Shown here piece by piece: positions 8,218-16,146 of a DNA stretch of 40,899 nucleotides. The DNA lies in contig JAOAGA010000005.1 of assembly GCA_026415985.1 (NCBI GenBank), positions 1-40,899 on the forward strand, given 5' to 3'. Both the position numbers and the translations under genes were made by a program. The notes under the pieces were generated by a model. That model was given only the letters and a program-made list of their open reading frames with translations. It had not been told where the DNA came from and ran no database searches. This stretch comes from Pseudomonadota bacterium. GTDB lineage: Bacteria > CALINM01. Position 1 is the first letter of the stretch. Each line of letters begins with the position of its first letter.

Positions 8218-8278
8218 AAAACCCCCTTAAAATTTTAATTAACGGATACTTTTCCGACAAACTATCAGCTAATGTCAT
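8207..8278 (-). CDS. Putative 23-residue leader peptide overlapping gspG
   Basis: A short frame begins with ATG at 8278, preceded by AGAGGA at 8291-8286 with a 7-base spacer. It reads [18 protein letters not shown] and ends with a TAA at 8209-8207, 8 bases inside gspG. The gspG ribosome site and ATG are both within it, so translating the frame would carry ribosomes over the gspG start, a layout typical of translational coupling. No homologue is known to me. A random short frame cannot be excluded, but the strong ribosome site in a 119-base gap argues for function. Confidence 0.4.
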   Translation of the reverse strand: MTLADSLSEKYPLIKILRGFYER

Positions 8279-8336
8279 ATTTATATCCTCTGTTTCTTCT
8301 TATCGCTAATTCTTTATTGTTATTAACTTGCTTAAC

Positions 8337-9500
8337 TCATCTTATTACCTGATTCATCTCAAATATTGGCAATAATATGGAAATTACCATAAGTCCAACA
8401 ATTACCCCCATAAAAAGGATAATTGATGGTTCTAATATTCTTAATAAATTATCCACAGATTTTCTGAAATCTTTTTCAGCCATATCGGCGAGTTTCATTA
8501 AGGCTTCCGGAAGTCCGCCTGTTTTTTCACCGGTTTGAATTATCTGAAGATAGGTCGGTGGCAGAAAGTCAATAACATCTGATAACTTCATCCCTTCCTT
8601 AATGTCTTCTTTGATTTTTTCAACCCTTTCTGCTATATAGGCATTGCCGGTAACATCTTTGCTGAAATGAAGCGCCGATATGATTGGAACACCGCCTTTC
8701 AGAAGAAGCCCGAAAATTCTGCAAAACCTTGAGATATATAAATCTTTTACCGCTTTAAAAGTAGAAAAATACAAAAATTTATGAAAATTTATGGCTCTTC
8801 TTCTGATGTAAGTTCTCATCAGAAAAAAAACCCCGACGAGTGAGAGAATAAAGAGATACCAGAAATTATGGAGAACACTGCTAAAGGCTATGAAAAATCT
8901 TGTAATGAAAGGTAAGGGTATCTTTTGCTCAATAAAAATTAATGATATTTTCGGAAAGACAAAGGTGAATATAAATATTATAAGTATTATCGCTACACCA
9001 ATCATAAAAACCGGATATATTAAAGCAGATTTAACTCTGTCTTTTACCTCCTTCTCTTTCTCAAGAAATGCTGACAGGTCAGAAAGAACTCTTTCAAGTG
9101 TTCCTGACTCTTCGCCAGCCCTTACCATTGAACAAAGAAAGGGAGGAAAGAAGTCCTGTCTTGTTTCCATTGCAGAAGACAGGCTCATACCTTTAATAAG
9201 GTTGCTATAAATATCTTCAAGTATGGCCTTAGTCTTGCCATCTGCTTCGAGGGACAAAGATTTAACTGCTTCAGGGACCAAAACACCCGCAGATATCATG
9301 GCAGAAAGATTAAAAAAGATATCTGAAATACCAATGCCTTTTTCTACCGTAAGTCTTTTTTTCTTGGATAAATAAATCTCCTTTAAAAAAATGCCCCGCT
9401 CTTTTAAAACAGAAACTGCCTCTTCCTTAGAGGAGGAAAATATTTCCCCTTTTACCTCCTTGCCATCACTTCCATAAGCTATATATCTATATTTTGGCAT
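8337..9500 (-). CDS. gspF: Type II secretion inner-membrane protein GspF
   Basis: A 387-residue platform protein of the PilC/GspF family. It has two GspF repeats, about residues 55-180 and 255-380, each followed by membrane segments (around 162-185, 208-230 and 358-380). Family text includes MISAGVLVPEAVKSL, MVRAGEESGTLERVL and the second-repeat match IQTGEKTGGLPEAL. GspF couples GspE rotation or ATP hydrolysis to pseudopilus assembly. The start at 9500 has GGGG upstream and lies only 14 bases downstream of the T-tract of a terminator-like hairpin. Confidence 0.95.
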   Translation of the reverse strand: MPKYRYIAYGSDGKEVKGEIFSSSKEEAVSVLKERGIFLKEIYLSKKKRLTVEKGIGISDIFFNLSAMISAGVLVPEAVKSLSLEADGKTKAILEDIYSNLIKGMSLSSAMETRQDFFPPFLCSMVRAGEESGTLERVLSDLSAFLEKEKEVKDRVKSALIYPVFMIGVAIILIIFIFTFVFPKISLIFIEQKIPLPFITRFFIAFSSVLHNFWYLFILSLVGVFFLMRTYIRRRAINFHKFLYFSTFKAVKDLYISRFCRIFGLLLKGGVPIISALHFSKDVTGNAYIAERVEKIKEDIKEGMKLSDVIDFLPPTYLQIIQTGEKTGGLPEALMKLADMAEKDFRKSVDNLLRILEPSIILFMGVIVGLMVISILLPIFEMNQVIR

Positions 9501-9513
9501 CTAATTACCCCAT

Positions 9514-9543
9514 AAAAAAAGACCAGATCTTTAGGTAAGATCT
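9514..9543 (-). terminator. Terminator-like hairpin between gspE and gspF
   Basis: On the minus strand, AGATCTT, a 5-base loop and AAGATCT form a 7-base-pair stem (9543-9537 with 9531-9525), followed after GGTC by a run of seven T (9520-9514). This is the form of an intrinsic terminator placed inside the gsp operon. It could be partial, reducing gspF-N expression relative to gspC-E, or an attenuator. The stem is AT-rich, so strength is uncertain. Confidence 0.55.
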
Positions 9544-9609
9544 AATTTAAACAAGACTTTTATTTTTTTAACAGCACATGTGTATTATAAATCAATCTTA
9601 TGGCCAAAC

Positions 9610-11121
9610 TTACATATCACCAACGTTAGTTACTCTCAGCACTTCTTCTATTGTTGTTATCCCGTCTCTTATTTTTTGAATACCATCACTGAACAAAGTA
9701 GTCATTCCTTTTTTTATAGCTAAACTTTTAATAGTTCTTGCATCACTTTTTAACATAATCTGTTCCTTGATATCTTCATCAATCACCAAAAGCTCGTAAA
9801 TACCTGTTCTGCCCAGGTAGCCCTTGCCATTACATTCCTTACAACCCTCTCCTTTATAGACAAAATCAAGGTTAGAAAGCTCCGGCATGACCCTTTTAAA
9901 CTCATCTTTTAAAGGAACCTCCTTTTTACAATAAGAGCAGAGTCTTCTTAAAAGCCTCTGTGCCAAAACTCCCGTGAGAGAAGACGCCACCAAAAAGGGT
10001 TCTATATCCATATCTATTAATCTTGTAACGGCGCTTGAAGAATCATTTGTATGAAGGGTCGACAAAACAAGATGACCCGTTAACGACGCCTGAACAGCAA
10101 TCTCTGCGGTCTCTTTATCTCTTATTTCTCCGATCATTACAATATCCGGGTCCTGTCTTAAAATAGATCTCAGTCCGGCAGCGAAGGTCAGGTTGATTTT
10201 AGGATTTACCTGAATCTGAGCAATTCCCTTAATCTGATATTCTACGGGATCCTCTATGGTTATTATGTTTTTTTCTTCGGAATAAATTTTTAAAAGACTT
10301 GCATATAGAGTTGTAGTTTTACCGGAACCTGTAGGACCCGTTACAAGAACAATACCGTTTGAACGGGAGATAAGTTTCTCAAAATCGGAGAGTTTATCTC
10401 TTTCAAGACCCAACTCGTTCAGACTCATAACACCCTTCATTCTGTCAAGGATCCTTAAAACAGCTCTCTCCCCAAAAAAAGTTGGTATTATTGATACTCT
10501 GATATCAATATCCTTTCCTCCTACAATTAACCTGATTCTTCCATCCTGAGGGAGCCTCTTTTCTGCGATATCCAAATTGGCTATAACCTTTATTCTCGAA
10601 ATCAGTGATTCATGGATTATCTTTGGTGGTTGCAGAACCTTTCTTAATATACCATCAACTCTAAACCGAACCTCCAAATCTTTTTCGTATGGTTCAATAT
10701 GAATATCCGATGCCCTTTCTTTTACTGCCTCAAGAAAGAGGGCATTAAGTAGCTTTATTATGGGAGCGTCATCTTTTAACTCAAGAAGATCCTTAGGAAG
10801 CTCTCCATATTGAGTTAATCCGACAAGACCTTCCTGCTCTATCTCCCCCATAACTGTCTGTGCCGATGATACAAGACTATAAGCCTCATTTAAGAGTGCC
10901 AATATCTCTGCCTCATTCCTCCTTACATAGTCAAAGGAGAGCCCTAACCTTTTTGAAAAATCTCTCAAGGCAAAAAGGCCGTTATCATCAGATATTAATG
11001 CCAATATCTTATCTTCTTCTCTTTTATATATGAGTATCCTGTTGTTCTTCTGATATTTATAGGGAATTTCCCTAAGTAAGTTTAAATCTATGTCTGAAAT
11101 ACCAATATTTTTATCTTCCAT
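9610..11121 (-). CDS. gspE: Type II secretion ATPase GspE
   Basis: A 503-residue secretion ATPase. After an N-terminal GspL-binding region come the family signatures: ERASDIHIEPYE near residues 135-146, Walker A GPTGSGKT at 262-269, the Asp box following it, Walker B DIVMIGEIRD near 326-335 and the His box LTGHLVLSTLHTND. A tetracysteine zinc module follows (C395, C398, C427, C430), characteristic of GspE. I use the ATG at 11121, with AGAGGT upstream, rather than the in-frame GTG at 11145. GspE drives pseudopilus assembly from the cytoplasmic face of GspF/GspL. An inverted repeat separates it from gspD. Confidence 0.97.
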   Translation of the reverse strand: MEDKNIGISDIDLNLLREIPYKYQKNNRILIYKREEDKILALISDDNGLFALRDFSKRLGLSFDYVRRNEAEILALLNEAYSLVSSAQTVMGEIEQEGLVGLTQYGELPKDLLELKDDAPIIKLLNALFLEAVKERASDIHIEPYEKDLEVRFRVDGILRKVLQPPKIIHESLISRIKVIANLDIAEKRLPQDGRIRLIVGGKDIDIRVSIIPTFFGERAVLRILDRMKGVMSLNELGLERDKLSDFEKLISRSNGIVLVTGPTGSGKTTTLYASLLKIYSEEKNIITIEDPVEYQIKGIAQIQVNPKINLTFAAGLRSILRQDPDIVMIGEIRDKETAEIAVQASLTGHLVLSTLHTNDSSSAVTRLIDMDIEPFLVASSLTGVLAQRLLRRLCSYCKKEVPLKDEFKRVMPELSNLDFVYKGEGCKECNGKGYLGRTGIYELLVIDEDIKEQIMLKSDARTIKSLAIKKGMTTLFSDGIQKIRDGITTIEEVLRVTNVGDM

Positions 11122-11149
11122 AGCACCTCTGTATAGAATATACACCCTA

Positions 11150-11171
11150 AAGTTTAAAGACCTTTAAACTT
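11150..11171. repeat. Perfect inverted repeat between gspD and gspE
   Basis: AAGTTTAAAG at 11150-11159 and its exact complement CTTTAAACTT at 11162-11171 are separated by 2 bases. In the mRNA this would fold as a 9-base-pair stem with a 4-base loop, right after the gspD stop and 28 bases before the gspE start. No T-tract follows, so it does not look like a terminator; an mRNA processing or stability element, or a protein-binding site, are alternatives. Confidence 0.6.
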
Positions 11172-11176
11172 GAATT

Positions 11177-13240
11177 TTATTCAGCCTTTCTCACCTTTAA
11201 GTTTGGTTCTATATACTCAATAATACCCCTTTTGAGAAAAATCTCTTTTATTTCCTGAAACCCTCTGTCGGGTGGTATTTCTATGAGATACATTCTTTCC
11301 ATAAGAGTTTTCTTGATAGACATCTTATTGTCTTTCAAAAACTTCTCAAACTCATCGGCGGAAACATTTTCCTTGATTTTTACAATTGCCTCATTGAAGC
11401 TTTCCTCCCCCATCTTGTTTGAGTAATCGGTTATTTTTCTATCTGTAAGCATAGCAAGCTCTGATGAATCCCTTATAATGTGAGGTGTTAAAAAGACAAG
11501 CAGATTAGTCTTTTTTGTCTCATAAGATTTGTATCTAAAAAGAAAACCTATCAAAGGAATGTCTCCAAGAAAGGGCACTTTAGTTATGATTTCTTCAGTC
11601 TTTTCCTGCATAAGTCCACTGATTACAACAGTCTGCTTATCTTTTACAACAACAGATGTCTTTGTTGATCTTTTTGTTGTAGATGGTCCTAATGTTAACA
11701 GTTCATCTTTTGTTACCTGTTTTAATGAAGAGATTTCCTGATATATATCAAGTTTTACATACTCACCTTCAGTTATCTGTGGCGTTATCTTTAGGTTTAT
11801 CCCGACATCCTTTCTCTCAATGACATTAAAATAGGACTGCAGACTTGATGTTCCTGTTGTCTGTTCCCTTTTAGATATAAAAGGTACGTTCTCGCCCACT
11901 ACTATTTCGGCTTCTTTGTTATCTGAGGTAAGTATCTGTGGTGTCGACAGCACATTGATAGCATCCTTGAACTCATTAAGGCTGAAAAGAGCGGTAAAGC
12001 CGGGAATTGTGAGAGATCCGCTCCCTGAAGGATTAGGTATATCAAAGAAGTTTCCAATACCACCTACAGAAAATCCAGAGAGTCCATTGATTACCGAAAG
12101 CATCGTTCCGCTATCAACAGTCCCAAAACCTGTTATTGCAACAGGCTCATTATTTTTTCTTACAACAGTTCTCCACTTTGACCCTAACTCCTTCAACTTA
12201 TCAATTGAAGCTTCCACTATCATAGCCTCGACGAAAACCTGCTTTCTTCTCTTGTCTAAATTTTTTATTATGCTTTCAATCTGAGGATATATAGCGGGTG
12301 GGCAACTAATAATCAAAGAATTTGTCGATTTATCAGGAGTGATACTAATTTTAGATTTATCCTGAGGTTGTTTCCCTCCCCTGACCTCTTCCAGATTTTT
12401 TACTGTTGACTCCATTACCTTTGAAAGCTCTGTTGAGTCAGCATTTTCAAGAAAATATACATAGATATTGCCTTTTATATCCTTTGCGGGAACATCAATA
12501 AGCTCTAACACCCTCTTTACATAATCTTTCATATATTGTGAGCCAATAAGTATCAGCGCATTTAACCTGCTGTCAGAAAATATTTTTATATCCTCTTTTA
12601 AATCGGGTTTATCTTTTTTAAGCACCGTGTCAGTTAAAAATTTTGTTACATCCTCAGAAAAGGCGTTTTTCAAATAGATAATCTCAGGAGTCTCTTTAAG
12701 AGCGGGTTTATCAATAAAACTTAAGATATGTTCAAGCCTTTTTATATTGGTAGCACTTTCTACCACTAATAAATACTCACCTGAACCGAATATTGAGATA
12801 TGTCCGTCTTTTGAGATAAGAGGTTGCAAAAACCTCATTGTTACTTCCGGATTGGCATACTGAACAGGTATGAGTTTTGTAACATAGCTCTCATTTATCT
12901 TATCTGAATCAGGCGATAGTGACCTGGCATCTCTCGAAGGAATTATCTTTAAAAGATTCCCTGCAGACGGAACAACGGTATAACCTTTAAGATTTAATAC
13001 GGCAGTGAAAAGACTGTAGGCTTCATCGGCAGATATTTTAGATGGTGCTATTATAGTAACCTTGCCTTTAACATTCTCATCGTAGATGAAATTTTTTCCT
13101 GTAACATCACTTATAAACTTTACTACATTTGTAATCTCAACATCTTGTAAATTTACCGTAATCAACTTTTTTTTCTGTTCAGCATATAGACCAGTGCCCA
13201 TTGTCAAAAATATTAATATTATTAAAAATATTCTCTTCAC
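11177..13240 (-). CDS. gspD: Type II secretion outer-membrane secretin GspD
   Basis: A 687-residue secretin forming the outer-membrane channel. The signal peptide (VKRIFLIILIFLTMGTG, cut after LYA) is followed by an N0 domain with VNLQDVEITNVVKFISDVTGKNFI split across it, N1-N3 repeats (IPVQYANPEV; YLKNAFSEDV; VYFLENADS), then the secretin core (VEAMIVEASIDKL, VGENVPFIS, DVGINLKITPQI, PFLGDIPLIG, LVFLTPHIIRD). I start at the GTG at 13240, which has AGGAGG 4 bases upstream; an upstream in-frame ATG at 13294 would give a long basic leader. After the core, residues about 594-687 form an extra domain resembling subtilase propeptides (IIEYIEPNLKV), in place of a usual short pilotin-binding tail. 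Confidence 0.95.
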   Translation of the reverse strand: MKRIFLIILIFLTMGTGLYAEQKKKLITVNLQDVEITNVVKFISDVTGKNFIYDENVKGKVTIIAPSKISADEAYSLFTAVLNLKGYTVVPSAGNLLKIIPSRDARSLSPDSDKINESYVTKLIPVQYANPEVTMRFLQPLISKDGHISIFGSGEYLLVVESATNIKRLEHILSFIDKPALKETPEIIYLKNAFSEDVTKFLTDTVLKKDKPDLKEDIKIFSDSRLNALILIGSQYMKDYVKRVLELIDVPAKDIKGNIYVYFLENADSTELSKVMESTVKNLEEVRGGKQPQDKSKISITPDKSTNSLIISCPPAIYPQIESIIKNLDKRRKQVFVEAMIVEASIDKLKELGSKWRTVVRKNNEPVAITGFGTVDSGTMLSVINGLSGFSVGGIGNFFDIPNPSGSGSLTIPGFTALFSLNEFKDAINVLSTPQILTSDNKEAEIVVGENVPFISKREQTTGTSSLQSYFNVIERKDVGINLKITPQITEGEYVKLDIYQEISSLKQVTKDELLTLGPSTTKRSTKTSVVVKDKQTVVISGLMQEKTEEIITKVPFLGDIPLIGFLFRYKSYETKKTNLLVFLTPHIIRDSSELAMLTDRKITDYSNKMGEESFNEAIVKIKENVSADEFEKFLKDNKMSIKKTLMERMYLIEIPPDRGFQEIKEIFLKRGIIEYIEPNLKVRKAE

Positions 13241-13244
13241 TGAC

Positions 13245-13250
13245 CCTCCT
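13245..13250 (-). promoter_or_regulatory. Ribosome binding site fixing the gspD start
   Basis: AGGAGG on the minus strand, 4 bases before the GTG at 13240-13238. It selects the GTG that begins the signal peptide over in-frame upstream candidates at 13294 and 13309. Confidence 0.6.
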
Positions 13251-13316
13251 AAAATAATACGGTTAAGTTTAGACTTTGAGTTTGCAATTACCATTCCCCA
13301 ACCCCTCACCCATTAT

Positions 13317-14174
13317 CTAATTTATATAATATACCAAACTCTTTCTAACACCATCTCTCATTATATCAAGTTCTACTTTATCAAGCTCTTTTAGCAGATT
13401 AAATATCTTAATACCATCATTAGGTGATGTTAACTCAATACCATTGGCACGCAAGATTACGTCTCCATTCTTTAACCCAATACTATCATAAAAGCCATTA
13501 GGCTTAACCTCCCTGACTACAAATCCCTGCTGTTTCCCGTCAACAATATTTGGCAATAACCTCGCATCTGTAAGAATCTCTCTTGGCTCTTCAAGAAACC
13601 TTTTTATCAGATCTCTGCTAAAGGTTTGCCCCTGCCCCGGTGCCTGTTGAGTTTGAGAACTCAAGTTAGGTGGATTACCTGACGATGTTTTTTTATCTTC
13701 CAAAACCGCTCCTTCTAAAGGAACCTTAAACCCTCTGCCCCCCTGAGAAATATAGACATAATCTTTTGTCACCATACTAAGTTTTCCTGTATTAAAAACA
13801 TCATCTCCTAACTTAAAAAGGATTTGTTTTCCTTCTTTATTTTCAATAAAGGCATAACCAGGAAAAAGTGTAATAACTCCTTTAAGCTTTAAACCTGTTG
13901 AATCAACCGCTACAGACTGTTCTGCTTTTTTCTCTATAACGGAAAAAGTAGCACCTTTTATAGAAAATATGTTTTTATCTACGACTAAGGCATAATCATT
14001 TATTGTTTTTGAAGTATTTTTTTGGGGCTCCTGCTTTTTTTGACTCTCAGGTAGTGTCTCTTTTAAAGTAGCTAATTTTATGATATTACCAAGATAATAG
14101 GACAAGAATAAAATAACTGTTATAAATCCTATTATGTCTATTACCTTTGTTTTGTTTATCTTTACCATTTCCAT
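13317..14174 (-). CDS. gspC: Type II secretion protein GspC with PDZ domain
   Basis: A 285-residue inner-membrane protein that connects the platform to GspD. It has one N-terminal membrane segment (about residues 12-33), a linker, the homology region (about 60-145: DYALVVDKNIFSI, LKGVITLFPGYAFIENKEGKQILFKLGDDV as its core) that binds the secretin N0 domain, a Gln/Pro-rich linker (about 165-185) and a C-terminal PDZ domain (about 200-282: GFVVREVKPNGFYDSIGLKN, GDVILRANG). The start overlaps the upstream heme-protein gene by 13 bases; an alternative ATG at 14168 is equally possible. No separate promoter is seen, so gspC is probably coupled to the upstream redox genes. Confidence 0.93.
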   Translation of the reverse strand: MEMVKINKTKVIDIIGFITVILFLSYYLGNIIKLATLKETLPESQKKQEPQKNTSKTINDYALVVDKNIFSIKGATFSVIEKKAEQSVAVDSTGLKLKGVITLFPGYAFIENKEGKQILFKLGDDVFNTGKLSMVTKDYVYISQGGRGFKVPLEGAVLEDKKTSSGNPPNLSSQTQQAPGQGQTFSRDLIKRFLEEPREILTDARLLPNIVDGKQQGFVVREVKPNGFYDSIGLKNGDVILRANGIELTSPNDGIKIFNLLKELDKVELDIMRDGVRKSLVYYIN

Positions 14175-15022
14175 AGAGTTATTAAAAAGATTATTATAAA
14201 CACAATAACAAGATTTGTATAGGCAAGAAAGTAAAAAACCCTTATAATCTTATCCTTTTCAACTTTGCTCTGGAAGGTAAAATCTACTTTTTTAAATCTT
14301 TCTAAAACATCTTCTCCATGAGGGGCAAGCTTTAAAACCCTGGTAAGATCTTCTCCGGCAAAATGTCTGCCCATATGAACACCCATCGGCCATAGCTTAC
14401 TGTTAGTTACATCATAAACCTTACCATTATAGGCAATATAGGCTTGCCTACCCTCCTTACCATCGTAATGACCAAGCCCTGCATTTTTTTCTCTGTTTAT
14501 CTTGCTTCTCATTTTTGGCCCCAAAAAGAGCGTTACAAAGATGGCAGATGAGACCATAATCAGGTAGAAGAAAATCTTTAAAGATAAGATTATTCCATAC
14601 CTGTTATCAAAGAAATCATAAAAACTATCTATTTTGAAAAAGGTAAGTATAGTCCCTGTAATAGCCATTACAAAAATAGATGTCCAGCCAAGCAAAAGTT
14701 CTCCTCTCGGCAAGCCACCCGCAGCATAGCTTGGTTTAAGTATTAAATGGACATATAAGATTGTCCCAAACCAGGTTATAGCAAAGAAGAGATGAATAAA
14801 ATAAGTTATAAATCTTATTATTCTTTTGGCAGGAGTTAATCCCTTTAACTCAACAAGAAACTTTTCTCCTGCTCTGGTTAGATCTTTACCTTTAGATATA
14901 TCTTTATGACAGTAACTGCAATCTTTACCAGTTTTTTCAGCTAATAACTCCGTTGCATACAGATTCTTCACAGACAGAGCAAATAGCAATAAGAATAAAA
15001 AAAGAACTCCCTTTCTTTTCAT
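14162..15022 (-). CDS. Membrane protein with c-heme site, CopD-like core and cytochrome b5-like domain
   Basis: A 286-residue fusion. A signal peptide (cut near residue 23, LYA/T) precedes a single c-type heme site CSYCH at 35-39. Membrane segments follow at about 71-94, 109-129 and 143-167, with CopD/DUF-like character (HLFFAITWFGTILYVHLIL). Residues 190-246 match a cytochrome b5-like heme/steroid-binding domain (GRQAYIAYNGKVYDVTNSKLW; GRHFAGEDLTRVL; LAPHGEDVLERF) with candidate ligands H216, H220 and H235, and a fourth segment lies at 262-284. The strongly basic loop at 170-180 puts the b5 domain on the cytoplasmic side, opposite the c-heme. It lies 2 bases after the DUF362 gene and overlaps gspC. 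Likely a transmembrane electron-transfer protein; partners unknown. Confidence 0.75.
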   Translation of the reverse strand: MKRKGVLFLFLLLFALSVKNLYATELLAEKTGKDCSYCHKDISKGKDLTRAGEKFLVELKGLTPAKRIIRFITYFIHLFFAITWFGTILYVHLILKPSYAAGGLPRGELLLGWTSIFVMAITGTILTFFKIDSFYDFFDNRYGIILSLKIFFYLIMVSSAIFVTLFLGPKMRSKINREKNAGLGHYDGKEGRQAYIAYNGKVYDVTNSKLWPMGVHMGRHFAGEDLTRVLKLAPHGEDVLERFKKVDFTFQSKVEKDKIIRVFYFLAYTNLVIVFIIIFLITLWKW

Positions 15023-15024
15023 AG

Positions 15025-16131
15025 CTAATCTATGCTTAGGAGTTCATAATCAATATTTCCCAAACCAATTTTCTGAGCATAATCAAGCTGAACGGTCCAA
15101 TCAATTTCTGGATAAACACCCCTGAACTTATCCTCATTTTTATTAAATCCGCTTTTTAACGCCGAATTGTTATGTCCCAACTCTTGATTGACCAAATCAA
15201 CGCTTGCCTTATCTATAGCTACCGGATCAGTGGATGCTAAAATCCCTATATCTCTTGTAATAGGATAATCATTGTGGCCATAGCAATCACAGGCTGGACT
15301 AATCTGAGTAAGAAAATTTAAATAAACAGCCTTTTTGTCTTTCTGAGCACCGAAGGCATACTCAACCATCTTCTTTTGAAGTATCGGAACTTGTTCATTC
15401 CAGTTTATAACAATTGCTCCTTTCGGACACACAAGAATACACTCCGCACATCCAACACAGGTTTTTTCATTAATCTGAGCCTTCTTGTCTACCATTGTAA
15501 TTGCATTATGAGCACAGTTTTTGACACAAAGCCCGCAACCTATACAGTTTTTCCTTTTAATAGCAGGCGATATATTTGAATGCTGAGCGAGTTTTCCTTC
15601 TCTGCTTGCACAACCCATTCCCAAATTTTTTAAGGCACCCCCAAAACCGGTCAACTCATGGCATTTAAAATGTGACATAACGACTAACCCTTCTGCTCTT
15701 GCTATTTCCGCACCAATTGATACAGTTTTGAAAATTTCAAGCCCCACCTCAATCTTCCTGGCGCTTCCGCCAGTCAACCCGTCAGCAATGATTATCGGCG
15801 CATTAACAACAGAATAATCAAAACCATTTGTTATAGCAGTTTCAATATGACTTACCGAGTCTGCCCTTGTTCCTCTGTAAAGTGTATTACAATCGGTCAC
15901 GAAAGGTTTCGTTTTCAGTTTCTTTAACTCATCCACAACAATCCTTACAAAATTAGGTCTGATATAAGACAAATTTCCTTTCTCACCAAAATGAATTTTT
16001 ACAGCTATTAGCTCCTGCTCTTTGAAAATGTGCCCAATGGACAGTTTGTCAAGTAAAATTGAAACCTTATCAAGGAGATTTCTTCCGATTTTAGTCCTTA
16101 AATTAGCAAAATAAACGGTTGATTTTCCCAT
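15025..16131 (-). CDS. DUF362 protein with two 4Fe-4S ferredoxin motifs
   Basis: A 368-residue cytoplasmic iron-sulfur protein. The DUF362 domain occupies most of the chain (VKIHFGEKGNLSYIRPNFV near 44-62; VMSHFKCHELTGFGGALKNL near 151-170; ILASTDPVAIDKASVDL later). A bacterial ferredoxin module is inserted in the middle, with cysteines 196, 199, 202, 206 and 225, 228, 231, 235, enough for two [4Fe-4S] clusters. The biochemical role of DUF362 is not established. The start at 16131 has AGGAGGAG upstream. Neighbours: a phosphatase 15 bases upstream and the heme fusion protein 2 bases downstream, so an electron-transfer role with the latter is plausible but inferred. Confidence 0.9.
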   Translation of the reverse strand: MGKSTVYFANLRTKIGRNLLDKVSILLDKLSIGHIFKEQELIAVKIHFGEKGNLSYIRPNFVRIVVDELKKLKTKPFVTDCNTLYRGTRADSVSHIETAITNGFDYSVVNAPIIIADGLTGGSARKIEVGLEIFKTVSIGAEIARAEGLVVMSHFKCHELTGFGGALKNLGMGCASREGKLAQHSNISPAIKRKNCIGCGLCVKNCAHNAITMVDKKAQINEKTCVGCAECILVCPKGAIVINWNEQVPILQKKMVEYAFGAQKDKKAVYLNFLTQISPACDCYGHNDYPITRDIGILASTDPVAIDKASVDLVNQELGHNNSALKSGFNKNEDKFRGVYPEIDWTVQLDYAQKIGLGNIDYELLSID

Positions 16132-16146
16132 TGTTATACTCCTCCT

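Noticed and set aside
8890-9210. 106-codon open frame on the plus strand inside gspF
   Set aside because: Antisense shadow of gspF conserved membrane regions, with no ribosome site.
11916-12284. 122-codon open frame on the plus strand inside gspD
   Set aside because: Antisense to a well-conserved secretin region; composition follows the gspD codons and no ribosome site or family match is seen.
13241-13309. Longer gspD N-terminus using starts at 13309 or 13294
   Set aside because: It would add 18-23 basic and polar residues before the signal peptide; the GTG at 13240 has AGGAGG directly upstream.
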